Shown piece by piece: positions 21,701 through 33,367 of a stretch of DNA of 64,000 nucleotides. The translations under genes and the position numbers were made by a program. The stretch's first letter is position 1, and each line of letters opens with the position of its first letter. This DNA is from Colias croceus (taxonomy: Eukaryota > Arthropoda > Insecta > Lepidoptera > Pieridae), in contig NC_059550.1 in assembly GCF_905220415.1 (NCBI RefSeq), positions 436,501 to 500,500 of the forward strand. The letters run 5' to 3'. A model generated the notes under the pieces. It did not search any database. It was not told the DNA's origin and saw only the letters and a program-made list of their open reading frames with translations.

Positions 21701-24700
21701 TTATCGAAAAAAAAACACGCATATCAAATAAGAATCCATAAAAAAAGACACAAAACTTCTTATTTATTTACGCAACCCTAAATCTGGTAATTTTAAGTTC
21801 TATTATATTAGGGCCGTAATAGGAGATCATATAACCTAATACAGAGTTACCTGGAAATATCTGCCACCGTAATAGGAAAACTACTCGTGTTTTTAATAAT
21901 CCTAATTCTGACCCATCAAAAATTCGATAAACAAGAGAATGTAAAAGCTTAATCAAATGATAACAGTTTTTTGGCTCAGATGTGTAAAACTCAAATCAAC
22001 AGTTATACAAAATAAATGATTTGTGATACATTAAAATACACCTTCCAATTTTTACCCCTTCTAAGAAACAAACATTTTGTACTCAACCGTTTTCATATTT
22101 ATCTGGATTTCTAATTAAGAACACATACCGCAGAATATGGTTTCTAATTTATCAGATTAATAATTATTGCAAATCATCTTGGAATTAATTCAATAAGTAA
22201 ATAAAATGAAAGTTATAAACAATTAAACATGCCCAGTATTTTTCCTATTTCGGAGTTATGCCACCGTCTTAGGATTAATCTATAAAATTTGTATCGTATT
22301 ACGGCGGTATTTTATTTCTTATTTTTTGGGTAGAAAATGACTTACAAATATGAAACAAGCTATTTAAATAGTGAGTGTAATAGTAGGAAAATGCAATAAA
22401 CAATACATATATAAACTTGAACGGCTTATTAATACGAAAAACTTAGTTTATAAATATTAGTGAACTTACTTTTGTTGTTTCGCGTTTGTATGGAAACACC
22501 TCTCATGTCGATGCCGTTACACAGATTGATTGATCTTGTTGTGTTGTCTATGTGCTATACTTGCAAACGTTAGTTAAGTCATGGAGTAATAAATTTGGAA
22601 TAAATAGTTTACGTTTTGGTGTACTTAAAATTAATAAAACAGGAATAAAACTCGAAAATAGAAATACCACCGTATTAGGAAGCGATTTTGACTACCGCCG
22701 TATTAGGAGCCTTTACCTTAATGCTTTTTCTTGAAATTTCGATGATTCATTTTTTAATTCAAAAGACAATTTCACTTTTTTTTCTATGTTTTTTTCATTT
22801 TAAATGCATAAAAAATGGTACGTGTACACATTAAATACATAAATAAATTTTTAATGAACCGATCGGGCTTTTATAAGGATAAATGAGGATTATTATATAA
22901 TTCGACGAGAGAAAATTATTGACTTGCGTAAGCAACATATAATCATAAATTAATATGTTATGGTCGTCCCATTATCGAGGTTAATTCTAATTATTGATTT
23001 AAAGCCTCTAATGTGCTTTTAATTTTAAAGATTATGATGATTACAGACCACTTTCCAATAGTTTTGCAATGATTCAAGTTTAAAAAAGAATGCTAGTAAT
23101 ATTCGCGAAAGTAAAGTATGCATTATAAAAATAATATATTTGTTGCCATTCACAAAAAGAAATAGTGAAATGAAGCATGAATTGGAATGTATTTATATTT
23201 GATAGATGATGGTGTAGAATAACATATTTACGTGAACTAATCCGTGGTTTTAAAGTATTTCTATAAAAATTCTATGAATGTTTTTGTTATATACCTACCT
23301 ATATAGTTCAATAGATAAATGGGTTTCAATCAAATATTGTGGATAGTTTTGATGAGAAAGTTTTCCGGGAGTTCTGAAATTGGGGAATTTTATTTTAGAA
23401 TTTTCAAGTAATTTTCGTAATATTAATATATTGGTAGTGAACTGGATATTCGAAATATATTCGATATCGAATTCTAAAAGAGGACACCAATATCTATTAA
23501 ATCACCCATTTTCAAAACTTCCACAATACCCATTATCTAGCTCAACGCATTTTTTATCAAATTAGACTATGTTTATTTGACATTCATCTCTTGTTTTCGC
23601 ATGTAAAATGTCAAAATCATAATATAGAAAACCAATAGAAAACATTATGCAACAAGCATGCCTACAAAGCGATGTTTATTGACCCATAGAAAGTGTCGAA
23701 GTAAATAACTAGTTTGAAAGAACTTGTCTTATATATTTATCTCGCGTGCATGAAAGGTGCGAATGGTTTTTCAAATGTTTGTACATTATGACATGTGTAT
23801 CGTTTACTAATCACATTATTTCTATCATTTTAAGCTTATATAAGTAATGCTTTTCGATTAGAAATTTTGTTTTTAAATACTTGCATCTCATCTTCATCAA
23901 ATTATACAAAGAATATGGACATGCGCAAGAAAAATGTACCACTCATGATAAGTGTACATTTCTACCATCAGTTTGACTTTGTAGATAAGATTTACATACG
24001 ATACGAGTTTATAATGAATTGAAGATTGAAAGAATCAAATTCATAATTGTAAAGTAAAAATAAAACTCACATTTTAAGAAGCGACTCCATTTTCTTTTCC
24101 ATCGCAAATATAGAGTCTGACGGCTGTGAGGTGAGGACCTTGCAGAATGTGAATTTGGCACACTGTGAGTCCCTCCAGTCCGTCTGCTTCACCAGGTCCA
24201 TGGCCGCGGACGTGAGGCTCGACTGCGCCGGGTTCGAGTCTATGTGCTGCAAGTCGTCCGTCATGTCGTCCACGAGATCTCGCTTCACGCTCCGCCGCTG
24301 TCTCACACCAGAAACAACTTGGAAGGGCTCGTAGAAGCTGACGTGGCGTTTCGTCCTATCGCTACCGTCTGGAGACATAACCACGTATACGTTCTCGCTT
24401 GGCATCTTGTAATTGTCGTCGTAGAACTTTTGCCTGCTGAGAATTTTTCTGTCGTAATCGTAAACTGCGTCCCCGAAGGATCGCTTGTGTTCCTTTTCGT
24501 CCGCGCTATCGTCAGCGCTGCGCATTAGATTGACGTCAAACAGTCTTCCAACGGCTACTGCTCCGAGGCCTAACGCAGCACCACCCGCCATTAGTCCTAA
24601 AGCTGGTAACATCGCTGGTGCGCCGGAAGCCGCAGCAGCTACTCCAATCTTATCCTGTGCATATCTCTGACTTTGTAATGAATTTGAGGGATACAAACCT

Positions 24701-26601
24701 AGGTTATGAGATATTTTTTGTGTGGCTTCCGCGAGAGGATCGAATATTGGCTGTGTTACTTTAGCAATAGGGTCCATTAAAGGTTTCGTGAATTGTTGCA
24801 CAGTTTGACTTGCACTGTTGATGGTATCTTTCATAGAATTTGTGAAGCGTTGCCATAGTGATGGTTCAGGAACGCGTTTAATGTAACCATATCCATACGG
24901 GTATTTTGCCGGGCTGTGGTCGTAGTATGAGAACTTGTTGTATTCATCCTCATAGTACCGGTTGTTAGATGGAATGTTTTGACTGCGTTGCTGATTATAT
25001 CCGTTGATGGGTTCCATTGGGTAAGGGTGAGCACTTTTCGGTACAACACTAGTATAGTAATTAATTTTGCGTTTATTTTCATAATTCTCAATGTTATCTC
25101 TTGTAGCTTTAGCTGGTTGTACTCCGAGATCCGGATGAGCGTATTGAAGGACTGGATTTCTTACACTTTCATCGAAACCTGGCTTCGCGTTTTTCGGAGT
25201 GTACATTATTGAATTGGGAAAATTATTTTCACCTGGATGCTGTAACATACGCCTTTGAATGTGACTCTCCGCATAATCTAGGTCACCATTGTGAGCTCTT
25301 GAACTGCGACCGCTGAAGTAATCGCGTTTTAATTCTTGGTCATTGATCTGTTTGATGTATTCGATAAGCTTAGAGTTCGCCACTTTAGAATTATCAGCTT
25401 TCGTGAAAGGTCCGTATCCAGTTTTAACGTAATGGTTCTCTTTTTTAGGTTTATATTGTACAGATGGGACGAAGTCATCCGAATCGAATTTAATGTTGTC
25501 GAATTTAGTGAACGGTCCATCTTTTGGTTCAAAGTTGTCTTCTTTAGTAAACGGTCCCAAGTTTTGAGCTGGATCAGCAGCAGCTAAGTCAGGGTAGACA
25601 TCGGCTTCTGGTATCGCTTTGGGTGGGGTGTAGCCTTCGGGGTATGGTACAAGTTCCCCATTAACAACGCGTGCATTCCTCCACGTCTTCTTATCTGACT
25701 CGTCATCCGGCATTCTAACTCCTTGAATTTCTGGTATTCCATCTTCACCTAGAGTTAAAATTGATCTTCCTCGTTTGTTGAATTTATCAATAGCCTTTTT
25801 CACATACATTGAATCTGAGCTCACCATAACTGGGTCAGGCACTTTATATTTACCTTCACCGTCTGAAACTTTAGTACTAACTACTTCTATGTATACCGGG
25901 TTTCTATCATTTTTGATAACAGGGTTGTGTGGGTCAAATCTATAACTTTTAATAGGGCCGTTATAGTCCATGTAACTTGTCGATGTTATGTAAACCTTTT
26001 TGTTTTCCACTTTTTCTTGATTATCGTATGTAGGGTAATAGCTGGAAGTTTCAGGGTCGGCTTCCGGTTTGCCACCATCTTCTTGAATGTGAGATTCTGG
26101 ATACACAGATACTGGTGACCAGTTTCCGTATTCAGCCTTGATGTCACTGAATTCGTCGTGTTTATTGCGATTGATATAATAATCGAAACCAGCTAAATCA
26201 CTATTGACGGGGCCAAAGCTAATTTTTCTTTGATCTCTCGAGTCTGTTTTGTTTTTGTTATCTTCGGTTGTGTTAAATTTGACATTTGGTAAAGTCGTTT
26301 TAATCGAAACCGTGGTAGGCACAGGGGTGGTGCTGCTGGCGTGTGTTGAAGACTTTCCATCCTTCTTCTTAACGATTAGCTGCGTGAGGTGGCCAGATTT
26401 CGTTCTGACGTTCACAGTTTGTGTGTCGTGGTTATTTAGACTTCTTGATACTTTTAATTCAGTTCGTGTTGTCCTTGACGGTAGGATAGTTGTTCTTATT
26501 GTCTTTGTTGTTGTCGTATTGTCGTTGGCATCGGCTCTAACGCTGACGGCGCAGAACAGCCAGAGAATGGCACATATCCGTAGTGAATTTACGGGAGCCA
26601 T
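18745..26601 (-). CDS. Secreted/membrane protein with C-terminal C-x5-C...C-x4-C module (880 aa)
   Basis: Two coding exons, 24071-26601 and 18745-18856, are joined across a 5.2-kb intron in phase 2 (AT|GTGAGT to CCAG|G), giving 880 aa. Residues 1 to about 23 are a signal peptide (MAPVNSLRICAILWLFCAVS). A long Thr/Asn/Pro/Tyr-rich, probably disordered region follows, with three GPFTK-x-DN motifs at about 349-400. A hydrophobic Ala/Gly/Leu segment lies at about 654-690 (GLMAGGAALGLGAVAVG). Furin-like sites RTKR (about 750) and RQRRSVKR (about 767) come next, then C814-x5-C820 and C872-x4-C877. The ATG sits directly after an AG acceptor, so a 5' UTR exon lies upstream. I do not know a named family. 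The gene at 48607-59441 shares the architecture and is a likely paralogue. Confidence 0.85.
19185..19511 (-). other. Unexplained open frame in the intron of the 880-aa gene
   Basis: About 109 codons are open on the minus strand, including FSDKLIRCVNLYTFFEYYAV and later LALQSKLPHRAFLVKFTYK. The local GC is above the surroundings. There is no ATG at the start and no convincing acceptor, so it could be a relic exon, a nested exon or chance. It is kept only as a candidate. Confidence 0.18.
19576..19933. repeat. 179-bp tandem duplication
   Basis: Two copies (19576-19754 and 19755-19933), each opening TATGTATAAGGAACGATAAG, differ at only a few bases. It lies in the intron of the 880-aa gene. The near identity means a recent duplication or an assembly artefact. 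Confidence 0.9.
19934..21280. other. Intronic AT-rich DNA
   Basis: No gene was seen. A GC-richer patch at about 20100-20225 (CGGTTCGTTTTGGCGGCAAA and around) stands out and might be a regulatory element, but there is no frame or splice evidence. Confidence 0.35.
21283..22718. mobile_element. TA-flanked element with dispersed CCTAATACGG motifs (1.44 kb)
   Basis: Inverted ends AGGTAAAGGCNCCTAATACG lie at 21283 and, reversed, at 22718, flanked by TA on both sides. About eleven copies of CCTAATACGGAGGTA or close variants are scattered through the element, for example at 21293, 21484, 21514, 21535, 21836 and 22242 forward and at 21811, 21864, 22262, 22665 and 22692 reversed. No long ORF is present. 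The ends are shared with the element at 31335-33060. The TA duplication suggests a Tc1/mariner/pogo relative; the dispersed motifs look like transposase-binding sites. Confidence 0.75.
22723..24066. other. Intronic AT-rich DNA
   Basis: This is the 5' part of the large intron of the 880-aa gene. No exon, repeat family or hairpin was identified. Confidence 0.4.
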
Positions 26602-27220
26602 CTGTAATGAGAAATACAGAAAATTAGTCTACTTGAAACTCATAAATTTTCTTATTTAACTAGATTTCGATTAGAAGAGCGTTTGTATAATCACATAGAT
26701 TGATATTAACCAGTCGGCTCTAACATTAGCCTATGAATGATTGTTTTTCTACTATAAGTAATTTGAGAGGTTACTCAAGCAAGTAGTAAAGAAATTATGG
26801 TATCAGTTGTATAAAGTGTCTCATTACATCGCATGACGGTTGCGGCATGTGATTATACAACACATGTAAATAACTTTTACATGTGTTACTTTCAAACTTT
26901 CGGATGTGTGCGGCAATGTCCGTATTTCGTGTCAGACATTTTAATGTGTAAATATATAGCGTATAATATATGTTTGTATGGAAAACGTAGATGTATACTC
27001 AAACTCAATTCAAACATTTATTTATTCAATTAGACTTCTTCGAGAAGCACTTTTGAAACGTCAATACATATTTTTAACATTTACCATCGATTCGGAAAGC
27101 AGTATCTATGGAGAAGAACTGGCAAGAAACTCCATAGTTGCTCTTTTAAATCAGTTCAGTATTACAATTTAATTTTACAAAATATGTAACTTTATATTAT
27201 CATATAATGTAAGGAGTACA
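26602..27220. other. Upstream region of the 880-aa secreted-protein gene
   Basis: The minus-strand sequence TTTCTCATTACAG directly abuts the ATG, so a 5' UTR exon and promoter must lie upstream in this stretch or beyond. I could not fix a TATA box or transcription start. Confidence 0.35.
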
Positions 27221-27221
27221 C

Positions 27222-27364
27222 ACTATATGTTCTACCGTACAGGTATGCTCAAAAATATAGGTAGGCTCAAAAATTGCACAGATTTATTCCCGCACACGTT
27301 CCAGCCTACCTGTACAGGCATACCTGTACAGGTGTACCTGTTAAGCGTACCTTAGTGTGTGTGA
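27222..27364. mobile_element. Small MITE with CAGGTATGC motifs
   Basis: The ends ACACACTATATG and the reverse complement of TTAGTGTGTG are inverted. Inside, CCTGTACAGG occurs twice and CAGGTA/TACCTG several times in both orientations. It is about 140 bp with no ORF. Confidence 0.5.
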
Positions 27365-28338
27365 TAGCCATAACACATTACATTCCTTACGAATTCATAT
27401 TGACGTGGTGATTTACATAACACTTATTCATCCATTTAACTATACTACCAACCTTCGACAATTTGCTAAACTTACAAAGAAAGAAGAAACTAAAGAATAA
27501 AAGTTACAAATTTTCGTTTCCATAAAAAGTTATTTACATAAATCTCCATTGATAAATAATTAACGTGATAATAGTAACAGCTAAGCCCGGCTTAATAGAT
27601 TTTGATTAAACTGTGCCCAGTAAAGTGTAAAGTAAAGAAACTAAATGAATTTTCACTTTCACTAGTGGAAAAGAGATGCGTATTTACTATTTATATTTCT
27701 AAGTTAATGCGAATGTTTAAAACCGGTTTGATTTCGTAATTTATTAAATGTACATATTATGTTGTAATAAATGATGCTTAGAGTATTTTTTAATTATAGA
27801 TGCATATGATAAATAATTCATCGGTTCGGAGAATTTATCAATTTAGTTTCTGATTTTTATTTAGAGTAATTATTAATTAGTTATAATATATATTAAGTAG
27901 TATATAACGAAGTCGATGTGGCTGTGTGTCTGTCCCTATATGTTCAGACTTCAGCCAAGCGAAAATAATTTAATTATCAAATGAAATTTCAATAATTTTC
28001 ATGATAGTGTAAAATATATTATGTTATTTATATAACTAATTATTCATTTAATAAATGAACTTAACGTTTCGTGCATTTTATAGTGAACGTGGTCATAAAA
28101 CATTGTAAAACCGATAAAAGTATTTTATTTCTTAATAATCGCATTAATTGAGACAAATAAATTATAAAACACTATATTTTGTTATTTATGACTTCATGAA
28201 TAAATCTCGCTTTTAACGTTTAAGTAAATATATGAATTTTGTTACATAATTGAAGTAGAGATATTTATTTATGGAAAATTGGATAGATTTAAAGTTAAAC
28301 TATTGGCTTAAAAGTTCCAATGAATCGTTCCGCTGCAG
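27365..28338. other. Gene-free AT-rich stretch
   Basis: Only a possible fragment of the Helitron-like family near 27900-27960 (GTGTGTCTGTCCCTATATGT) was seen. Confidence 0.35.
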
Positions 28339-28455
28339 GTGTCTGCAGGCTGCGTGTGAACATACATTCAACAATGTTAGAAAATAATGTTTTGCATAAA
28401 AATCTGGGTAATGCTAATTTTATGTTATTACAAGATGACAGTAGCTGTTATGCTG
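28339..28455 (+). CDS. Candidate orphan coding exon
   Basis: It lies between the acceptor CCGCTGCAG and the strong donor G|GTAAGT. A single frame is open across the whole 117 bp: VCRLRVNIHST, then MLENNVLHKNLGNANFMLLQ and DDSSCYAG. It could be an internal exon (in phase 1, out phase 1) or a first coding exon starting at the ATG at 28374. No partner exon was found on the plus strand in the next 35 kb, so the gene would need a very long intron. The protein is not recognised. Confidence 0.35.
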
Positions 28456-28653
28456 GTAAGTTTTAATTTCAATTTGTGCATGCACATCTAAATATGCAAT
28501 TTACTGGAGCAGTATACTTTTATAGGACTGCACAAAAAAACATATGTTTTTAGGATTCATGTTTGTGTTTCTTTATTAATTCTAATATAGCTTCTAAGAG
28601 CCCAAACAGATTTGATTTTTGGGAACACTTATGTAATTTAATATTATACTGTA

Positions 28654-28907
28654 CTAGCTTTCCGCCTGCCGCTTCGCCCGCGTTTTCAAAGAAAACTTCG
28701 CATAGTTCCCGTTCCCGTGCGATTTTCGGGATAAAACCTATTTTATGTGTTAATCCAAGTTACCCTCTATATTTGTGCTAAATTTCATTGTAATCTTTCA
28801 GTAGTTTTTTCGTGAAAGAGTAACAAACATACACACCTACGCATACACATACAATAGTCAATATACATCCATCCTCACAAACTTTCGCATTTATAATATT
28901 AGTAAGA
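28654..28907 (-). mobile_element. Helitron-like short repeat
   Basis: Plus-strand A then CTAGCTTTCCGCCTGCCGCT marks its hairpin end. The other end is ATTTATAATATTAGTAAGA. It belongs to the subfamily with CCGTTCCCGTGCGATTTTCG. Confidence 0.75.
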
Positions 28908-30479
28908 TTTGTTTTGCATCGAATTATATGCTGTTATATTTTTCAATTATGTTTAAACTTCATTATTTATTCATTAGTTGTTTGTATGCAAAATGCTTAT
29001 CACATTAAGGTAGATAAATTATCATAATTTTTGTGTATATGTAAAAGTTACCTATTGTCATGTAATATGCATATAATATACATAATAATGGTTCTAGCGT
29101 CAAGCTTTTTATATAATTTACGATGAGTTTCTAAAAGTTATTGTGTGAATGGAAATTGTTGGTTGTTTCCGCGTCTTGCGTGTGAGAGTGAGCGCTCACT
29201 ATATTTATGACACGTAGATTATTTAAAGTACACACTAGAAACAACAAAGGTGGAGAAGACTATAAAATATTAAATTACAAGACAATAAAATCATAAAAAA
29301 AGAATCTTGACAAAAAAGGAAAATACAAAAAGGTCTTAAATGTTACATTGATTTCTCATATTAAGGAACAACTAACCTATTTGTTATCGTCAGCACATTT
29401 TTGTTTTCACCATGTTTCGGATTGATAGAGCCACATCGAAAGTATATTTTTTATCATTTGAGGTTTGTTTAAAGTTCTAATATGTGCAATAATAAAAAAC
29501 ATCTAAATATTGTAATATAAGAAAACTTTTTAGAAATATACTTAGCTCTCTTTTTCATTCCTTTTAACGTAAAACGTGACGGTTTCTTAAAATTGACTCA
29601 ATTTTCCATTACCGCTACCAAAGTTTCACTTTAAAACGATTTAAAATAAATATCTAATTATATTACTGCCCTTGCACGCTCAGTGAAAGGCGCATAATAT
29701 TTGCTCATTTTCACAATACATTTGAATACAAGGCATTGTTTATCAAAACGTTTGTGAAGCCATGAATTAGTTCTGCTCTAGTAAGCGGATACGCGCGCTA
29801 CACTTGTACAAATTAGCTTTATTTTCATGTTTAATTTACTAATTACGGAGGGTTATCTGTTCTTTTGTTATCTGTAATTTATATAATGTCGGGCATGAAG
29901 CGTGTACGAATTGTTATATATTTTCTATCAGAGAAAGAAAATATCTTTTTCACAAAAAAGCGTTTTATAAATGAAAAAATTGTCAAGTTCTTCATATTTT
30001 GTAAAGCAAATTACAGTATAAATAAATCATGTAAAAAACAAATCCCTTCAAATTGTTTGATCTAGAAAAAATTTAAATATAGTCAACCTATAGGCACTTT
30101 CAAATAAAAATAGGAATCATCAAAATCGGATCACCCAGTCAAAAGTTTTGAGGTGAGGTGAGGAATACAGTCTAATTGAAAACTTCTTATTTTTTTAAAG
30201 CCGTTTGAAAATAGGTATATCCCCTATTTACGATATTAAACAGTATACATATAGGTAACTATAATCCACATAGGTTTTCAGATAAACACAGGGACACTTT
30301 CGCAGTAACACAGACGCAGCGTAACGCGGGTGAACGACCCCGATATCCGGCCACCATGAAGAGTGAAATCTCTCGCTAAGCTTACACCTCACCTGTCATT
30401 AACTAAACAATGTAACGTATAATACGTTTTTAGACATCATTTTACTAATGTTATGAGATAAAATATTGTTTTTTTTGTG
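28908..30479. other. Gene-free AT-rich stretch
   Basis: A short ORF after a Kozak-like CCACCATGAAG at 30356 ends after seven codons. Nothing else was recognised. Confidence 0.4.
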
Positions 30480-30790
30480 TGGTGTCTCTCAATGTTAGCC
30501 AGAAGGGCTACTACATTTTAACGCGGACGCGGGGGCGAACTGAAGGTTCACCCTGGTAGCGACATGCACAAGGGCGTCCCCCCTTGACGGGGATCTCGAA
30601 CCTCGGCTTGGGCTGTCGCTTGAGTGGAGGAGGCCAGAAGGGCCCTAATCGGACGGGTCAGTCCTGCTGGACAACGCTCGGATAGTCCGTAGGTTCCTCA
30701 CTCAGTCGCCCTAGGCTCCGGCCGTCTGGTCACTCAGCCGTTGCGTTGCGTGCCGTTGTTCACAACACCGCCGCGAGGGGAGATACTTGC
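30480..30790. mobile_element. GC-rich island, probable retroelement remnant
   Basis: This 300-bp GC-rich block (for example AACGCGGACGCGGGGGCGAA, GCTCCGGCCGTCTGGTCACT) is sharply bounded by AT-rich DNA. It has no long frame on either strand. Such blocks in moth genomes are usually ends of non-LTR retrotransposons; here that is inference from composition only. Confidence 0.35.
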
Positions 30791-31333
30791 CCCCCAATTT
30801 CCAATAAGTTGACTGTACGTACGAGTACAATATGTAAAATCAATAATACACGTTTTTATACACAACACTATTGTATTCATTGGTGATGGAAAACATCGTG
30901 TTGTAGTTGTAATCACAACTCAAAACTTCTTATCATTTGATTAACTTAAATTTGATTGAGTACCTACTCGTATGTTATGTTCTCTCATTATCAAGCTCTA
31001 TACTCCCTATTACTTATTTAAATTTTAGTTCAACGTAACATTGGGCTAAATCATATTATATAATCAAGTTTTATTTATTATTTATGTATTTATTAATGGA
31101 AATTTCTTATCATATACTTACTTCAATGTAAGTACCTATATATAAATAAAATACGTAAAAATATACAGCAGTCAGCAATCGTTGAAAAGTAATATCTTTT
31201 TTAAATCTATGCAAAACTAAAACAACATTATAATATTGAGGAATTAGAAAGAAAACCAACAGTATTATAATTTAATTTCGTTTGACCTTAAAATAATAAT
31301 AAGGAAGTTTTAAAATATAATTATAAAACAAGT
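30791..31333. other. Gene-free AT-rich stretch
   Basis: Nothing recognised. Confidence 0.4.
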
Positions 31334-31520
31334 AAGGTAAACGCAGCTATCAACGACCCATCGAAAATCTGAAGGTATTACCGACCTATAAAAGTAATTC
31401 GAAATTTAAACGTTTCCAGAACTATTCTAGCTATAGGTAGGCAAAGTTATACACGAATGTATTAATTGAGCATCGTATACTTTAACGTTAGAGTGAGTAA
31501 CTGAGCAAAAAAGAGTTAAA

Positions 31521-31589
31521 ATGCGTAAGTTGCTGCGGGGTAGCGTGGAAGCAGGACGTGTCGTACTGTTCCGTTGTTCCTTCGGGTAA
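31521..31589 (+). pseudogene. Exon-like ORF in the 31.3-33.1 kb element
   Basis: An ATG opens MRKLLRGSVEAGRVVLFRCS then FG and runs into a GTAAGTAC donor. It is GC-richer than its surroundings. It may be a first exon of the element's transposase gene; no family can be assigned from this piece alone. Confidence 0.3.
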
Positions 31590-32468
31590 GTACTGTGAGT
31601 ATCTTTTTAAGACATTTACAAACAAATGACATCTATACTTTAATTTATATTACTAAATGTCAATGCATTTAAGTGTCAACTTTTCATTTCTTACAACATT
31701 TTATTAATAAAAAGTAATTTGAAACGATAAAACTTAAAATTAAAATGGGACGGTGTTAGCTTCACCAGTTTAAGTCGTGGCAGGTATCAACGACCCGTAA
31801 GTCGGCAATGGCAGCAACGTAACTTTTTGTTTTATTTTCTTTTATGTTATTATATCACACTAACACAAGTGGTCTTATGGACCAGTTTAAATCTAAGCTA
31901 TGAGTCTTCATAAAAATCTATTAGCGACTAAACTTTTTTGTCTAGTGTTGTGTCTTTTAGCGTTGTCAATTTATACAAAGTTATGATATTTTCGAGGATC
32001 CTTAACGAATAGTTACAGTAGTAAATCATTGTTTTTTTTTTGTTTAAACAATATGCATTTGTTCATATTTTGTATGACATTAATCAATTATAATCTATTT
32101 TATAGTCTGATGGTCAAATGAATTAAAATAACCATTTTTTTATGGGTCGGTAATAGGTTTATACTTACATACTTTAATACCGACCCATGTGGGTCGGCAA
32201 TAGCAACTATAGGAAGCTATTACCGATCGAATATAGATTGTTTAGTTTCTCATCTACAAATTCAAATTCAAATTGCTTTATTTGCAGAATGTAGAATAAA
32301 GATGTTTGTATATACAGATAATATTGATCCTTAAACATTCCGCTCGTAATTGAGCGTGCAAATATATTTTTATTACTTTTATGACATAATAGGTGCCTAT
32401 TAAAAATTATATTTTTTTTAGGTTCAATTAACATAAAACATATAATTAGGTATATTTTTTCCAGAAAT

Positions 32469-32540
32469 ATGGAGCCACGAAAGCGGCGAAAAGTATTCAG
32501 TAAAACACAACTCGCCGAAGCAATCAATCAAATAGCATAA
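32469..32540 (+). pseudogene. Short CENP-B/psq-like helix-turn-helix ORF
   Basis: After an AG acceptor with a T-rich tract (ATTTTTTCCAG), an ATG opens MEPRKRRKVFSKTQLAEAIN then QIA and stops. A basic start followed by an [FY]-[ST]-K-x-x-L-x-x-A-I helix is how the psq/CENP-B DNA-binding domain of pogo-type transposases begins. The frame ends after 23 residues, so only the start is preserved. The assignment is by pattern only. Confidence 0.4.
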
Positions 32541-33172
32541 CGAAATATCCTAGAGTTTGAAATCCTTAATTTAATATATGTACATATATTAATAGTATTA
32601 TGTTGATTAATTTAAAAGTTTGTAATTATTTAGTTCATTACTAAAAAGTACTCATTTGTTTTATTAAAAATAACTACAATAAAAAAATACGAATATATTT
32701 GCATTTTTATTTCATTTTATTAAGATCGGTAATCATCATCATCACTAGCTTCTATACATTCCATTGCTGGAAAAAGGCTTCCTCTCACATACGATCGGGA
32801 ATAGCTGCATAAAAATCGTTAATAGCTTCACAGCCGTTTTTATGGGTCGGTAATAGCAACAATCGACTAAGTCACATTGTAAATTATTTTTTACAAGATA
32901 ATCCTTTATTAGAATGTATTTGCTTCAATAAATACATTTTTTATACATAACACTAGCATATAAAATGAAATTATAAATCTTTAGAAGAACCAGTATACTT
33001 AAAAAATATGGTTGATTTTGAAATTGCCTTAGAGGGGTCGTTAATACCTGCGTTTACCCTAAATGTGCGAGTAATAAAAATGTGCAAAAATTTAAATTAT
33101 TTAACGAATTAGATACTTACCTACTTGTAGATAATCGGTTTAATCTATTTTTAATAGTAAATTATATTATTA

Positions 33173-33367
33173 CTAGCTGCGCTCCGCGGTTTCACCCGCG
33201 TGGCTCCGCTCCTGTTGGTCTTAGCGTAATGATGCCTTATAGCCTTCCTCGATAAATGGGTTATCTAACACCGAAATAAATTTTCAAATCGAACCAGTTG
33301 TTCCTGGGATTAGCGCGTTCAAAGAAACAAATAAACAAACTCTTCAGCTTTATAATATTAGTATAGA
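33173..33367 (-). mobile_element. Helitron-like short repeat
   Basis: Plus-strand A|CTAGCTGCGCTCCGCGGTTT marks the hairpin end. The far end is TATAATATTAGTATAGA. It belongs to the GAACGCGCTAATCCCAGGAA-type subfamily. Confidence 0.75.

Larger units (their letters stand above)
31335..33060 (+). mobile_element. Element with dispersed TATTACCGACCCAT motifs (1.73 kb)
   Basis: The left end reads AGGTAAACGCAGCTATCAAC then GACCCAT. The right end reversed reads AGGGTAAACGCAGGTATTAA then CGACCCC, one base longer. The left flank is TA and the right flank AA, so a TA duplication is only partly preserved. Copies of the motif occur near 31350, 31376, 31785, 32141, 32179, 32190 (back to back), 32217, 32725, 32841 and 33033 in both orientations. 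Two short exon-like ORFs lie inside. The ends match those of 21283-22718 (AGGTAAA(G/C)GC), but the dispersed motif is different. Confidence 0.7.

Noticed and set aside
22552..22734. 60-codon plus-strand ORF in the 21.3-22.7 kb element
   Set aside because: It runs across the repeated motifs and the terminal repeat; no resemblance to a transposase.
24131..26659. Several plus-strand and second-frame ORFs across the 880-aa gene
   Set aside because: They overlap the long frame with signal peptide and Cys module; they have no splice or start context of their own.
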